Assembly: GCF_900113275.1 (NCBI RefSeq)
Contig: NZ_FOOU01000001.1
Location: 310,001-374,000 of the forward strand
Direction: 5' to 3'
From: Neptunomonas qingdaonensis
GTDB taxonomy: Bacteria > Pseudomonadota > Gammaproteobacteria > Pseudomonadales > Balneatricaceae
DNA: 64,000 bases
In this document: positions 6,945 to 15,365 of the stretch, piece by piece
Layout of the letters: every line of letters begins with the position of its first letter
Position numbering within the stretch: the stretch's first letter is position 1
Translations under genes and position numbers: made by a program
The notes under the pieces: generated by a model
The model's input: only the letters and a program-made list of their open reading frames with translations
The model's database searches: none
What the model was told of the DNA's origin: nothing

Positions 6945-7829
6945 ATGATAAGTCGTTCTGATGATCTAGAGTTGCTGCTGACAGTGGTTGATTGTGGTGG
7001 CTTTTCGTCTGCCGCGAACCAGTTGGACGTAGCCGTCGCCAAAGTATCACGTGGTATTCAACGATTGGAAAAGCAACTGGGTGTTGCCCTACTTCAACGT
7101 ACCACTCGCCGGGTGTCACTGACCGAGGAAGGTGAGTCCTTTGTTCGGGAAATACGCCAGGGCTTGCAACAGCTGGAGGCTGCAGAGGAGCAGCTTCGGC
7201 TCTGGATGGATAAACCTGTGGGTCGGTTGCGTGTTGATGCAGCCACTCCCTTTATGCTGCATCAATTGGTGCCGTTAATAGACGAATTTCAGAAGGCTTA
7301 TCCCGGTATCAGGCTGGAGCTAAGTACCAACGAAGGGATCATCGACCTTTTGGAAAAGCGTACTGATGTTGCTATCCGTATAGGCAAACTGGAAGACTCC
7401 ACTCTGCATGCAACTCAGTTGGGTAGCTCCCGGCTTCATTTGGTCGCCAGCACTGATTATTTGAAGCGTAACGGCACTCCACAATCCGTCGAAGATTTAG
7501 CACAACACCGATTATTAGGCTTTATTCAACCATCGCGCCTGAACTTATGGCCGGTCGGCGAAGGCCTTGAGATCAAGCCAGATCTGGCATCCAGCAGTGG
7601 TGAAGTGCTACGCCAAGTTTGTCTGGCAGGGGAGGGTATCTGCTGCTTGTCGAGCTTTATGGTGAAACAAGACCTGATCGTTGGCAGATTGAAAGTAGTA
7701 CTGCCCGACCATGTGCAGTCTCCGCATCCTCGGGAGCAGGTGCAGGCGGTCTACTACCGCAACAGCGCACTATCAGCCAGAATTCATGCCTTTGTTGAGT
7801 TCGTGCGATCAAGGCTGACTCTGGATTAA
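6945..7829 (+). CDS. LysR-family transcriptional regulator
   Basis: It has 294 residues. The N-terminal 60 form a winged helix-turn-helix (ELLLTVVDCGGFSSAANQLDVAVAKVSRGIQRLEKQLG...LLQRTTRR), and the rest is a LysR substrate-binding domain of about 205 residues. It belongs to the group close to DsdC/AaeR-like regulators, including many of unknown ligand. It is divergent from the MFS exporter, which is its likely target. No LysR box (T-N11-A) was assigned in the 98-base spacer. Confidence 0.9.
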   Translation: MISRSDDLELLLTVVDCGGFSSAANQLDVAVAKVSRGIQRLEKQLGVALLQRTTRRVSLTEEGESFVREIRQGLQQLEAAEEQLRLWMDKPVGRLRVDAATPFMLHQLVPLIDEFQKAYPGIRLELSTNEGIIDLLEKRTDVAIRIGKLEDSTLHATQLGSSRLHLVASTDYLKRNGTPQSVEDLAQHRLLGFIQPSRLNLWPVGEGLEIKPDLASSSGEVLRQVCLAGEGICCLSSFMVKQDLIVGRLKVVLPDHVQSPHPREQVQAVYYRNSALSARIHAFVEFVRSRLTLD

Positions 7830-8007
7830 AACAGTCATTTAGGGTGGCCTGACGACATATTGGAATTACAGCGGGCTTTTCAGCGACAGGTACCGGCGGG
7901 TTCAGGTTACTGGGTAGAGAGTAAATACAGCAGAATAAACATAAGGTATGCTCTTAGGTTAGCGGAGCAAAAGGTGCTCTGCCAGCTGATGAATAGGAGT
8001 TTAATTT

Positions 8008-8385
8008 ATGAGCACTTCCCGGAATGTAAAGTTAAACCCACTGGATGCAGAAGAGCAGCGAGTGATTCTGCACAAAGGTACTGAGCGGCCTTTTACAGGT
8101 GAGTACGATGACTTCTATGAAAATGGCATGTTTGTCTGTAAGCAGTGTGATGCGCCTCTGTACCGTTCGACGGATAAATTTCCATCTGGTTGCGGTTGGC
8201 CGAGTTTTGATGATGAAATTGAAGGTGCTATCAAACGTGTGACCGATGCGGATGGTAGCCGTACAGAAATTGTCTGTGCTAACTGTGATGGCCATTTGGG
8301 GCATGTCTTTGAAGGCGAGCGACTAACTGAAAAGGATACGCGTCACTGCGTTAATTCGATCTCTATAAAATTTGTAAAAGCGTAA
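8008..8385 (+). CDS. msrB: Peptide-methionine (R)-S-oxide reductase MsrB
   Basis: MsrB reduces the R epimer of methionine sulfoxide in proteins using thioredoxin. The 125-residue protein is a full single-domain MsrB. It has the structural zinc cysteines at 44, 47, 90 and 93, the SGCGWPSF loop (residues 60-67), and the catalytic cysteine C114 in RHCVNS. The start ATG follows GAATAGGAG with normal spacing. There is no signal peptide, so it acts in the cytoplasm. The MOSC gene begins three bases after its stop, suggesting co-transcription. Confidence 0.96.
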   Translation: MSTSRNVKLNPLDAEEQRVILHKGTERPFTGEYDDFYENGMFVCKQCDAPLYRSTDKFPSGCGWPSFDDEIEGAIKRVTDADGSRTEIVCANCDGHLGHVFEGERLTEKDTRHCVNSISIKFVKA

Positions 8386-8388
8386 ACG

Positions 8389-8886
8389 GTGAGTGTTAAT
8401 ACGGTTGGGCGTTTATTAAGCCGGCATCTGCAGGATCTTAAACCGGGCCGTTTGGAGTGGATTGGTTTACGTCCCGAACGCAAAGTAGAGATGCAGCGGG
8501 TTTTACAAGTAGAAGCGATTATTGATATGGGGCTTGCCGGAGACCGGCGCTGTCAGGGGTCGCCGGGTTCGGCCCGACAGGTGACCTTGATTAATCATGA
8601 GCATATCGGGGTAGTCGCTAAGCTGTTGGCGCTTGGGTCGATTGATCCTGCTGTATTACGGCGTAATTTGGTGGTGTCTGGTATCAATTTGATGGCACTC
8701 AGGCATCAGCGTTTTCGTATTGGTGACGTGGAATTTGAAGCAACAGCGCAATGCCACCCTTGTCTGCGCATGGAGCAAGCGCTGGGTAAAGGTGCGGTCG
8801 CCGCCATGCTAGGCCACGGTGGTATCTGCGCAAAGATTCTGAAGGGAGGCGTTATTGGGGTAGGTGATGAGGTGGTTAAGCTATAG
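8389..8886 (+). CDS. MOSC domain-containing protein
   Basis: This is a 165-residue protein starting at GTG, three bases after msrB. It matches the MOSC fold: a central LAGDRR segment (about residue 49), RQVTLINHEH, LRRNLVVSGINL, and the C-terminal conserved cysteine region ATAQCHPC. MOSC domains occur at the end of molybdenum cofactor sulfurases and in YiiM/YcbX proteins, which transfer sulfur or reduce N-hydroxylated compounds with molybdenum cofactor. A stand-alone MOSC of this size is common; the substrate is unknown. Confidence 0.88.
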   Translation: MSVNTVGRLLSRHLQDLKPGRLEWIGLRPERKVEMQRVLQVEAIIDMGLAGDRRCQGSPGSARQVTLINHEHIGVVAKLLALGSIDPAVLRRNLVVSGINLMALRHQRFRIGDVEFEATAQCHPCLRMEQALGKGAVAAMLGHGGICAKILKGGVIGVGDEVVKL

Positions 8887-8930
8887 TGTGAGCTTGTTTC
8901 AGGTATTCAGAATGATCCTGAAAATAATAC

Positions 8931-8957
8931 AGAGAAGCTCCTTGTGAGGGCTTCTCT
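8931..8957. terminator. Terminator after msrB-MOSC
   Basis: The perfect 8-pair stem AGAGAAGC (8931-8938) / GCTTCTCT (8950-8957) is followed by TTATCTTT on the plus strand. Confidence 0.7.
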
Positions 8958-9009
8958 TTATCTTTAGCGCATCGGTATGAGCTGACTCTTGTTGGCTATT
9001 TGTGTCAGC

Positions 9010-9735
9010 TTAAGACTTTTGATTAGCGGCCGCGATCAGCGGCACCTTAACCCAGCAGTCGAGTAACACTATCATCGCCATAGCAGCCATTGAGCCTGTT
9101 AATAGCGCACCGGTAAACGGAATCAGGTAGCCCGCAAAGGCAATATATTTTGCCAATGTCCATGAGAGCGCATCGCCCCATAAGCCTATAAATGCCCCAC
9201 TGATCAGCAGGTATTTAACCCAGTTGAGGGTTTGTGTATAAGAGAGCGCAATCGCTAAGATCATGATGAGTGCACTGATGGCAAAAAGGTGAGTGTGCGT
9301 TTGTACTGCTATTTTACTCCAGGGTTGCCCGCGTGAAGTGGTTGCAAGCACCTCTTCATAGGTGGTGAGCGGCATGGATGGGATCGCTTCTGTCATGGTC
9401 GAGTCGACGCTGTGGCAGTTAGTGCAATCGGTATCCATTATCTCTGCGATATGTGAATCATAAGTGTCTTCGGGGGCGTCTGCCTCAACCCATTGTTGAA
9501 CCGCATCGATGGATTCATCTTCGGATACATGCTCATACATAGAGCCCCGCATGGCACTGACGATCATAATGCCCGCGTATTTTTGCTGCACTTTATCAAG
9601 GCTGGGAATAAGTGTTTGACCTCCGGTAACGCTCATGGAGATAGCCAGCATGGCATAAGCCAGTCCCATGAGTACGGACAGACAAAATCCAGATAGAGCG
9701 ATACGAGCAGCAGGATTGAGAGCTTTAATCATCAT
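9010..9735 (-). CDS. Membrane protein with one c-type haem motif
   Basis: I chose the ATG at 9735 (GGAA 4 bases upstream; another ATG follows directly) over the TTG at 9750. The 241-residue protein has an N-terminal membrane helix (about residues 15-35), a periplasmic domain of about 100 residues containing CTNCHS (a CxxCH haem-attachment motif, about residues 104-108) and then about four more helices (about 145-235). It therefore looks like a membrane-anchored monohaem cytochrome. It lies 55 bases downstream of the ethylbenzene-dehydrogenase-like gene, and both are divergent from nosR. A role in electron transfer toward periplasmic reductases is inference; I do not recognise a named family. 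Confidence 0.75.
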   Translation of the reverse strand: MMIKALNPAARIALSGFCLSVLMGLAYAMLAISMSVTGGQTLIPSLDKVQQKYAGIMIVSAMRGSMYEHVSEDESIDAVQQWVEADAPEDTYDSHIAEIMDTDCTNCHSVDSTMTEAIPSMPLTTYEEVLATTSRGQPWSKIAVQTHTHLFAISALIMILAIALSYTQTLNWVKYLLISGAFIGLWGDALSWTLAKYIAFAGYLIPFTGALLTGSMAAMAMIVLLDCWVKVPLIAAANQKS

Positions 9736-9790
9736 AGGATTCCATATCAATTGTGTCTGGTGGGTGGGCTTTCGCCCACCTCAGGTATTG

Positions 9791-10831
9791 CTATTTAAAC
9801 ACCATGTTTAATACGCCGTTATGGTAAACGTGATTAATTTGGCTGTTATCGAAAATAGACAGGCCGAAAGAGTAGGTTTTTTTCAGGTCATTAAACTGTA
9901 CATCCTGCACATCTGCTTGCTCTCCAGAGGTAACAAGAGGACGACTGATCTCTAAGTACCATTTTCCATCTTTCCATACCCCTTTAGCGGCGATATCACC
10001 ACGTGAACCAGAAAAGGCCGATGTTACTATGCCTGGTATACGTTTGATCTCATCCATATCACTGCTGAAAGGCGTTTTCTGGCTTTCAAATATCACAGTG
10101 GCATCAGCGGCCAGGTCTGCTTGAACGAATGCCGGTTTACCGTCAGCTATGTTGTCCTTGTATCCGCCACCTGTTTTGTGGTCGCCGTGACGTCCCCACC
10201 CTTTGTTCTTCTCTGGATCGGTGTTGTCATCGATAAATTGATCGTCAATTTGAGCATTTGGATTGGTTCTGACGCCTTTCCAATGCCACATGTCGAGAGT
10301 TGTACCCGGTTTAGTGTACTTACGGCCGGGTGCTTTATCGTCCCGACCCTTTTGTTTGCCTCCTTTTGCCATGTGACAGGCAGCCCCGCAGCCTTTTTTG
10401 TCGAATGCCTTAACATCAATATTCCAGAGGATCGACATTTTATCTTCGTAATAGGTGTTGTCGTGTCCGGTATCATCTTTATTCGCCAGCTGTTTCCAGC
10501 TGCCGTCAGATTGTTTCATCCATGGGTAACGGTTCAAGCTCTCTGTTGGGTCATCCCACTCCAGGAAAAAGTAAACGTTTTTGTCATCGTGCATCGAGCG
10601 TACTTTCATCGTGGTTTTGGTGATGCCTTCATAACCGTTGTTTGGTTTGTAGGGGGTTTGATCCAGTACCACGCTAAGCACCGGGGCCGCATCCCATGCC
10701 GCTTCAGCCATACCATCCACTTCTATAGCAGTCGTGGTGGCGACGTTGTCAAGTATGCCCAGTGGTTTTGCCTGAGCGATAGGAACTAAAAGGATGCTAG
10801 TCGCCGTTGCTGCAATCAGAGTCTTACGCAT
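9791..10831 (-). CDS. Periplasmic ethylbenzene dehydrogenase-related haem-binding protein
   Basis: The 346-residue protein has a Sec signal peptide (cleavage near AQA, residue 21). The rest resembles the EB_dh domain, the b-haem-binding gamma-subunit fold of DMSO-reductase family enzymes such as ethylbenzene dehydrogenase: features include DKNVYFFLEWDDPT near residue 85, the MSILWNIDV strand, and a C-terminal WYLEISRPL strand. Residues 148-153 read CGAACH, a CX3CH pattern that could hold a covalent haem with unusual spacing. No molybdopterin alpha subunit lies nearby, so it probably acts as a stand-alone electron carrier. It is divergent from nosR and shares an intergenic region with FNR-type sites. 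Confidence 0.82.
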   Translation of the reverse strand: MRKTLIAATATSILLVPIAQAKPLGILDNVATTTAIEVDGMAEAAWDAAPVLSVVLDQTPYKPNNGYEGITKTTMKVRSMHDDKNVYFFLEWDDPTESLNRYPWMKQSDGSWKQLANKDDTGHDNTYYEDKMSILWNIDVKAFDKKGCGAACHMAKGGKQKGRDDKAPGRKYTKPGTTLDMWHWKGVRTNPNAQIDDQFIDDNTDPEKNKGWGRHGDHKTGGGYKDNIADGKPAFVQADLAADATVIFESQKTPFSSDMDEIKRIPGIVTSAFSGSRGDIAAKGVWKDGKWYLEISRPLVTSGEQADVQDVQFNDLKKTYSFGLSIFDNSQINHVYHNGVLNMVFK

Positions 10832-10926
10832 TTTTTATTCTCCTTATATGTCTATCTTCAGCATAGAGCGTGTTGTGGCGTTTGGCTGCTCATATAAGCA
10901 GGGGTTTCGGCTAAACAGGGTATTGC

Positions 10927-10940
10927 TTGATGTATGTCAA
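10927..10940. promoter_or_regulatory. Imperfect FNR-type box (EB_dh side)
   Basis: TTGATGTATGTCAA differs from the FNR consensus TTGAT-N4-ATCAA at one half-site position. Its centre is about 102 bases upstream of the minus-strand EB_dh-like start. A TATA-like -10 for that gene (TTATAT, 10892-10897 on the minus strand) lies about 39 bases away, roughly compatible with activation. Confidence 0.55.
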
Positions 10941-11066
10941 ACTTGAATCGTATGGGGCGTTGGCCAGAGCAAAGGCAAGTCGCATACAGGAAGGTCGTAG
11001 AACCTGCAGGACTATAAAGAATCACTTTTTGCGATGACCATTAGGCGCGACTCATATATCGATTAC

Positions 11067-11080
11067 TTGATATCCATCAA
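11067..11080. promoter_or_regulatory. Perfect FNR/DNR box upstream of nosR
   Basis: TTGATATCCATCAA matches TTGAT-N4-ATCAA exactly. Its centre (11073.5) is about 40 bases upstream of the transcription start expected from the -10 element at 11101-11106, which is the class II activator geometry. FNR-type regulators turn on nos genes at low oxygen; DNR/NNR paralogues use the same box in response to NO. Confidence 0.88.
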
Positions 11081-11100
11081 GTCACTTTTAGTGGCGTTTC

Positions 11101-11106
11101 TATAAC
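11101..11106 (+). promoter_or_regulatory. Probable -10 element of the nosR promoter
   Basis: TATAAC lies 20 bases after the FNR box, placing transcription start near 11113 and leaving a leader of about 45 bases. There is no good -35, as expected for a class II FNR-dependent promoter. Confidence 0.65.
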
Positions 11107-11158
11107 CTGCGTCATTATGTCGCAGTATGATATATAGCTTGAGAGGTTAGAACGTTTG

Positions 11159-13315
11159 ATGAACAGATATATAAAACGATGGATCGTTACGCTATTTACG
11201 TTTTTTGTTCTGGCTTCCAGTGCATTTGCGATGGTCCCCGTTTCACAAGAACAGCAGCTTGAGTTAATTCGCAGTGTCTTTCCTGAAGCGACGGATATTA
11301 GTGAAAAAGCGCCGATTGCAGAGGGCTCTGCCATTATCCGTACCGTCACTAAGGGTGATCAAGTACTCGGGTATGCCTTTGAGTCACAGGATGTTGTTGA
11401 TATCGCCGCTTATTCCGGTAAGCCCGTTAGAATGCTCATAGCCATTGATCTGGAGGGGAATTTCAAGCTATCCACAGTGCTTGAGCACCATGAGCCCATT
11501 CTGCTGGTGGGTATTCCTGAGCATACTTTATTTGATTTCGCTGCACAGTATCTGCCGTTCAAGCTGACGGACAGAATTAAAGTAGGTGCGGCTAATAGCA
11601 GTGATGTAATTAGTCTGGATGCTATTTCTGGTGCAACAGTCACCGTCATGGTGGTTAACGAAACTGTGATGCGTGCTGCCCGAAAAGTAGCTCAGCAGTT
11701 AGGTTTGCTGGGGTTATCTGAGGAGGCGAAAACTCCTCCTGCTACTGTTAAAACTGATGTTTTCAAGGAAGCTTCCTGGGAAGAACTTACCGGTGATGGA
11801 TCTATTCGTCATCTGTCGCTAACTCGTGGCGATGTGAATGAAGCGTTTAAAGGCACGGCAGCAGAAAAGCAGGGGCCGGGTGAGGGGCAGCATCAGCAAG
11901 AACACTTTATCGATCTTTACTATGCACCGGTTAATATTCCGACCATTGGTCGCAACTTATTAGGTGATAGCGAATATAACTGGTTGATGGGTGAAATTAA
12001 GCCCGGTGACCAGGTGATTGCTGTGATGGGCAAAGGCCGCTACTCCTTTAAAGGTAACGGCTATGTACGTGGCGGAATTTTCGACCGGTTGCAGCTGCAG
12101 CAATCCGATAAGGTGATTAGCTTTCACGATTCCGATTTTTATCGTTTAAATGATGTATATATTAAAGGCTTCCCTGGTTTTACTGAGATGGCCTTGTTTA
12201 TCGTTCGTGGCCAGTATGAGTTTGATATCGGCACCCCCTGGCAGGTTGAATTGCTGGTGCGTCGACAAGTCGGTGCATTAGACAGCGTCTTTACCAGCTT
12301 TTTTGGTGACTACATGACACCAGAGGCGTATATCACGCGCCCTGAGCCAGTGATTGTGGAAGCGCCGGTCGATGAGCCTTTGTGGGTATCTGTCTGGAAG
12401 GATAAAGCGTTTCAAATTGGTGTATTAAGTGTCAGTTTACTGCTCCTGACGATCATTATTTTCCTCCAGGACTGGTTGGTACGTTATCCAAAACTGTTAC
12501 GTAATGTTCGTCATATCTTTCTTACCTATACGGTGTTCTTTATTGGCTGGTACACCTTAGGGCAGCTGTCGATTGTTAACGTATTTACGTTTGTGCATGC
12601 GGCTATGGGTAAGTTTCAGTGGGATGTATTTCTGTTAGATCCCGTGTTGTTTATTCTCTGGGGGTTTGTCGCTATGACCCTGGTGCTCTGGGGGCGGGGT
12701 ATTTTCTGTGGTTGGCTGTGCCCGTTTGGGGCGTTGCAGGAGCTGATTAATGAGATTGCCAGAGCAGTAAAAATCAAACAGTTCGAACTTCCGTTTGCGG
12801 TACATGAGCGGCTCTGGGCGATCAAATACATCATTTTATTACTCTTGTTTGCTGTATCGCTTGAGTCGATTGGTGAAGCTGAACGCTATGCGGAAGTCGA
12901 GCCTTTTAAAACGGCCATTATGCTGAAGTTCCAGCGTGAGTGGGGATATGTTCTATATGCCGGCATCTTGCTGTTTATCTCTATCTTTACCCGTAAAGTT
13001 TACTGCCGTTACATCTGTCCATTGGGCGCTGCTTTAGCAATACCCGCGCGGTTACGCTTGTTTGATTGGTTGTATCGTCGTAAAGAGTGCGGCCAACCCT
13101 GCAAGCTATGTGCAAATGAATGTGAGATTCAGGCGATTCACCCGGATGGCACCATCAATGCTAACGAGTGCCACCACTGTCTGGATTGCCAGATGACCTA
13201 TCACAACCATGATAAGTGTCCTCCACTTGTAGTGAAAAAACGTAAAGCTCAAAAAGCGGCAATGGTTCAAAACCACATACCGAGTATAGACATTACTGAT
13301 CCGGTAAAAACCTGA
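11159..13315 (+). CDS. nosR: NosR, membrane flavo-iron-sulfur protein of N2O respiration
   Basis: NosR is needed for nos expression and for electron delivery to NosZ. The 718-residue protein has the full NosR layout: a signal/first helix, a periplasmic FMN-binding domain with the flavin-threonine motif SGATVT near residue 157, several membrane helices (about 415-610), two CX3CP motifs typical of NapH/NosR (GWLCPFG, RYICPLG), and a C-terminal ferredoxin-like region with two cysteine clusters (CGQPCKLCANEC and CHHCLDC). A TTG directly precedes the chosen ATG and is better spaced from GAGAGG, so the start could be 11156. No ApbE/NosX flavin transferase is in this cluster, so flavinylation must come from elsewhere. 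Confidence 0.96.
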   Translation: MNRYIKRWIVTLFTFFVLASSAFAMVPVSQEQQLELIRSVFPEATDISEKAPIAEGSAIIRTVTKGDQVLGYAFESQDVVDIAAYSGKPVRMLIAIDLEGNFKLSTVLEHHEPILLVGIPEHTLFDFAAQYLPFKLTDRIKVGAANSSDVISLDAISGATVTVMVVNETVMRAARKVAQQLGLLGLSEEAKTPPATVKTDVFKEASWEELTGDGSIRHLSLTRGDVNEAFKGTAAEKQGPGEGQHQQEHFIDLYYAPVNIPTIGRNLLGDSEYNWLMGEIKPGDQVIAVMGKGRYSFKGNGYVRGGIFDRLQLQQSDKVISFHDSDFYRLNDVYIKGFPGFTEMALFIVRGQYEFDIGTPWQVELLVRRQVGALDSVFTSFFGDYMTPEAYITRPEPVIVEAPVDEPLWVSVWKDKAFQIGVLSVSLLLLTIIIFLQDWLVRYPKLLRNVRHIFLTYTVFFIGWYTLGQLSIVNVFTFVHAAMGKFQWDVFLLDPVLFILWGFVAMTLVLWGRGIFCGWLCPFGALQELINEIARAVKIKQFELPFAVHERLWAIKYIILLLLFAVSLESIGEAERYAEVEPFKTAIMLKFQREWGYVLYAGILLFISIFTRKVYCRYICPLGAALAIPARLRLFDWLYRRKECGQPCKLCANECEIQAIHPDGTINANECHHCLDCQMTYHNHDKCPPLVVKKRKAQKAAMVQNHIPSIDITDPVKT

Positions 13316-13362
13316 GCAGTGAACTAACAAACATCGACAAATAATTGTTTCGGAGAAGATAA

Positions 13363-15264
13363 ATGATTAATCCTAAAGATAAAGATTTGCCAGCGATTGA
13401 TACAGAAGACCGCAATGCCAGTGAGCATGTAAAGCTGAGCCGTCGTCTTTTTCTGGGTGGCTCAGCTGCGTTAGTAGGGGCGGCCGGTGTCGGTTTTGGT
13501 TCGTCAATGATGCCGTCCGTTGCTCACGCATCTACAGATGCTAAGCATACCGTTGGTCCTGGTGAATTAGATGAGTACTACGGTTTTTGGAGTGGTGGCC
13601 ATCAGGGTGAAGTGCGTGTTTTGGGCTTGCCTTCAATGCGTGAGTTGATGCGCATCCCTGTTTTCAATGTTGATAGTGCTACCGGTTGGGGCATCACCAA
13701 TGAGTCTAAAGCTGTTTTGGGCCAAAACGCACCATTGAATGGTGACTGTCATCACCCTCATATGTCCATGACTGATGGTCATTATGATAGTAAATATCTT
13801 TTCATCAACGATAAAGCTAACACTCGTGTAGCCCGTATCCGCGTTGATATCATGAAAACTGATAAGATCACTACTATACCTAACTGCCAGGCAATTCACG
13901 GCTTGCGTGTACAGAAAGTGCCTTTTACCAAGTATGTCTTCGCTAATGCCGAATTCCGTATGCCTCATCCAAACAATGGCACCAATATGGATGACATTGC
14001 AGGTTACTACACCATGTTCAACGGCCTGAATGCTGAGACCATGGAAGTGGATTGGCAGATTATCGTAGACGGGAACCTTGATAACACCGATGCGGATTAC
14101 ACCGGTAAGTATGCATTCTCTACGTGTTATAACTCTGAAGGTGCAGTCGACCTGGCAGGCTCTATGCGTAATGAGCGTGATCACTTGGTTATTTTCAATA
14201 TTGAGCGTATAGAAGCCGCAGTGAAAGCTGGCAAGTTCCAAACATTGGGTGACTCTAAAGTGCCTGTGTTGGATGGTCGTAAAGGTTCAGAGCTTACTCG
14301 CTATGTACCCGTTCCAAAGAACCCGCATGGTATTAATACGTCACCGGATGGTAAGTACGCAGTAGCGAATGGCAAGTTATCCCCAACTGTTACCGTATTC
14401 CAACTGGATAAGTTTGATGCATTGTTTGCCGATCAGATTGAGCCGCGTGATACGGTTGTCGCTGAAGTTGAACTGGGTCTGGGGCCATTGCATACAGCGT
14501 TTGATGGTAAAGGAAATGCATTTACCACTTTGTTTATCGATAGCCAGATCTGTAAGTGGAATATCGATAATGCGATTGCTGCGTACAAGGGTGAAAAAGT
14601 TGATTACATCCTGCAGAAGCTGGATGTGCATTATCAGCCAGGTCACAACCATACTTCGATGGGTGAAACCCGTGATGCGGATGGTCAATACCTCGTATCT
14701 TTGCAGAAATTTTCGAAAGACCGTTTCTTGCCGTGTGGACCGCTACATCCTGAGAACGATCAACTGATCGATATTTCCGGTGATGAGATGAAGTTGATTC
14801 ACGATGGACCTGCTTTTGCGGAGCCGCATGACTGTATCATTGTTCACCGCTCGAAAGTTAAAACGCGTAAGCTGTATGACCGTAAGGATCCTACTTTCGC
14901 GATGACGGTTGATATGGCGAAGAAAGATGGCGTGACACTTGAAACCGATAACAAAGTGATTCGTGACGGTAACAAGGTACGTGTTTACATGACATCGGTT
15001 GCGCCAGCCTACGGCATGAATGAGTTTAAAGTGAAGCAGGGAGATGAAGTGACAGTTGTCATTACTAACCTGGATCAGATCGAAGATGTATCGCATGGTT
15101 TCTGTGTGGTAAATCACGGTGTGCAGATGGAAATTAGCCCGCAGCAAACAGCTTCGGTTACCTTTATGGCTAATGACGTCGGTGTGCACTGGTATTACTG
15201 TAACTGGTTCTGTCATGCTCTTCATATGGAAATGCGTGGTCGTATGTTGGTTGAAAAAGCCTGA
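13363..15264 (+). CDS. nosZ: Nitrous oxide reductase NosZ (clade I, Tat-exported)
   Basis: NosZ reduces N2O to N2 in the periplasm. The 633-residue precursor has a Tat signal (SRRLFLGG, residues 26-33; cleavage probably after AHA, about residue 56), which marks the clade I type. The seven-bladed propeller carries CHHPH (129-133), two of the CuZ histidines. The C-terminal cupredoxin domain has all visible CuA ligands with canonical spacing: C613, W615, C617, H621 and M624. GGAG precedes the ATG. It follows nosR by 47 bases, and a hairpin separates it from nosD. Confidence 0.98.
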   Translation: MINPKDKDLPAIDTEDRNASEHVKLSRRLFLGGSAALVGAAGVGFGSSMMPSVAHASTDAKHTVGPGELDEYYGFWSGGHQGEVRVLGLPSMRELMRIPVFNVDSATGWGITNESKAVLGQNAPLNGDCHHPHMSMTDGHYDSKYLFINDKANTRVARIRVDIMKTDKITTIPNCQAIHGLRVQKVPFTKYVFANAEFRMPHPNNGTNMDDIAGYYTMFNGLNAETMEVDWQIIVDGNLDNTDADYTGKYAFSTCYNSEGAVDLAGSMRNERDHLVIFNIERIEAAVKAGKFQTLGDSKVPVLDGRKGSELTRYVPVPKNPHGINTSPDGKYAVANGKLSPTVTVFQLDKFDALFADQIEPRDTVVAEVELGLGPLHTAFDGKGNAFTTLFIDSQICKWNIDNAIAAYKGEKVDYILQKLDVHYQPGHNHTSMGETRDADGQYLVSLQKFSKDRFLPCGPLHPENDQLIDISGDEMKLIHDGPAFAEPHDCIIVHRSKVKTRKLYDRKDPTFAMTVDMAKKDGVTLETDNKVIRDGNKVRVYMTSVAPAYGMNEFKVKQGDEVTVVITNLDQIEDVSHGFCVVNHGVQMEISPQQTASVTFMANDVGVHWYYCNWFCHALHMEMRGRMLVEKA

Positions 15265-15301
15265 TCTACCTTACGGGAAAGTCTGACTTTCTCGTTATTT
15301 C

Positions 15302-15337
15302 CAACAGAAGCCAGTCGATTACGTCTGGCTTTTGTTG
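15302..15337 (+). terminator. Hairpin between nosZ and nosD
   Basis: A 13-pair stem with one mismatch is formed by 15302-15314 and 15325-15337, with T residues in the descending arm. It may act as a partial terminator or 3' stabiliser, giving more nosZ than nosDFYL message; that consequence is inference. Confidence 0.65.
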
Positions 15338-15365
15338 TCTTACGGTAAGTCATAGGGGGAATGGG

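Larger units (their letters stand above)
10832..11158. other. Divergent regulatory region between the EB_dh-like gene and nosR
   Basis: These 327 bases hold two FNR-type palindromes, one imperfect near the EB_dh side (10927-10940) and one perfect near nosR (11067-11080), plus a good -10 element for nosR at 11101-11106. The stretch between them (about 10945-11060) has no recognised element. Confidence 0.7.

Noticed and set aside
10121-10789. 222-codon ORF opposite the EB_dh-like gene
   Set aside because: It is the antisense frame of a gene with signal peptide and domain features; no independent start signal.
13633-14241. 202-codon ORF opposite nosZ
   Set aside because: It lies inside nosZ on the other strand and reflects its codon pattern only.
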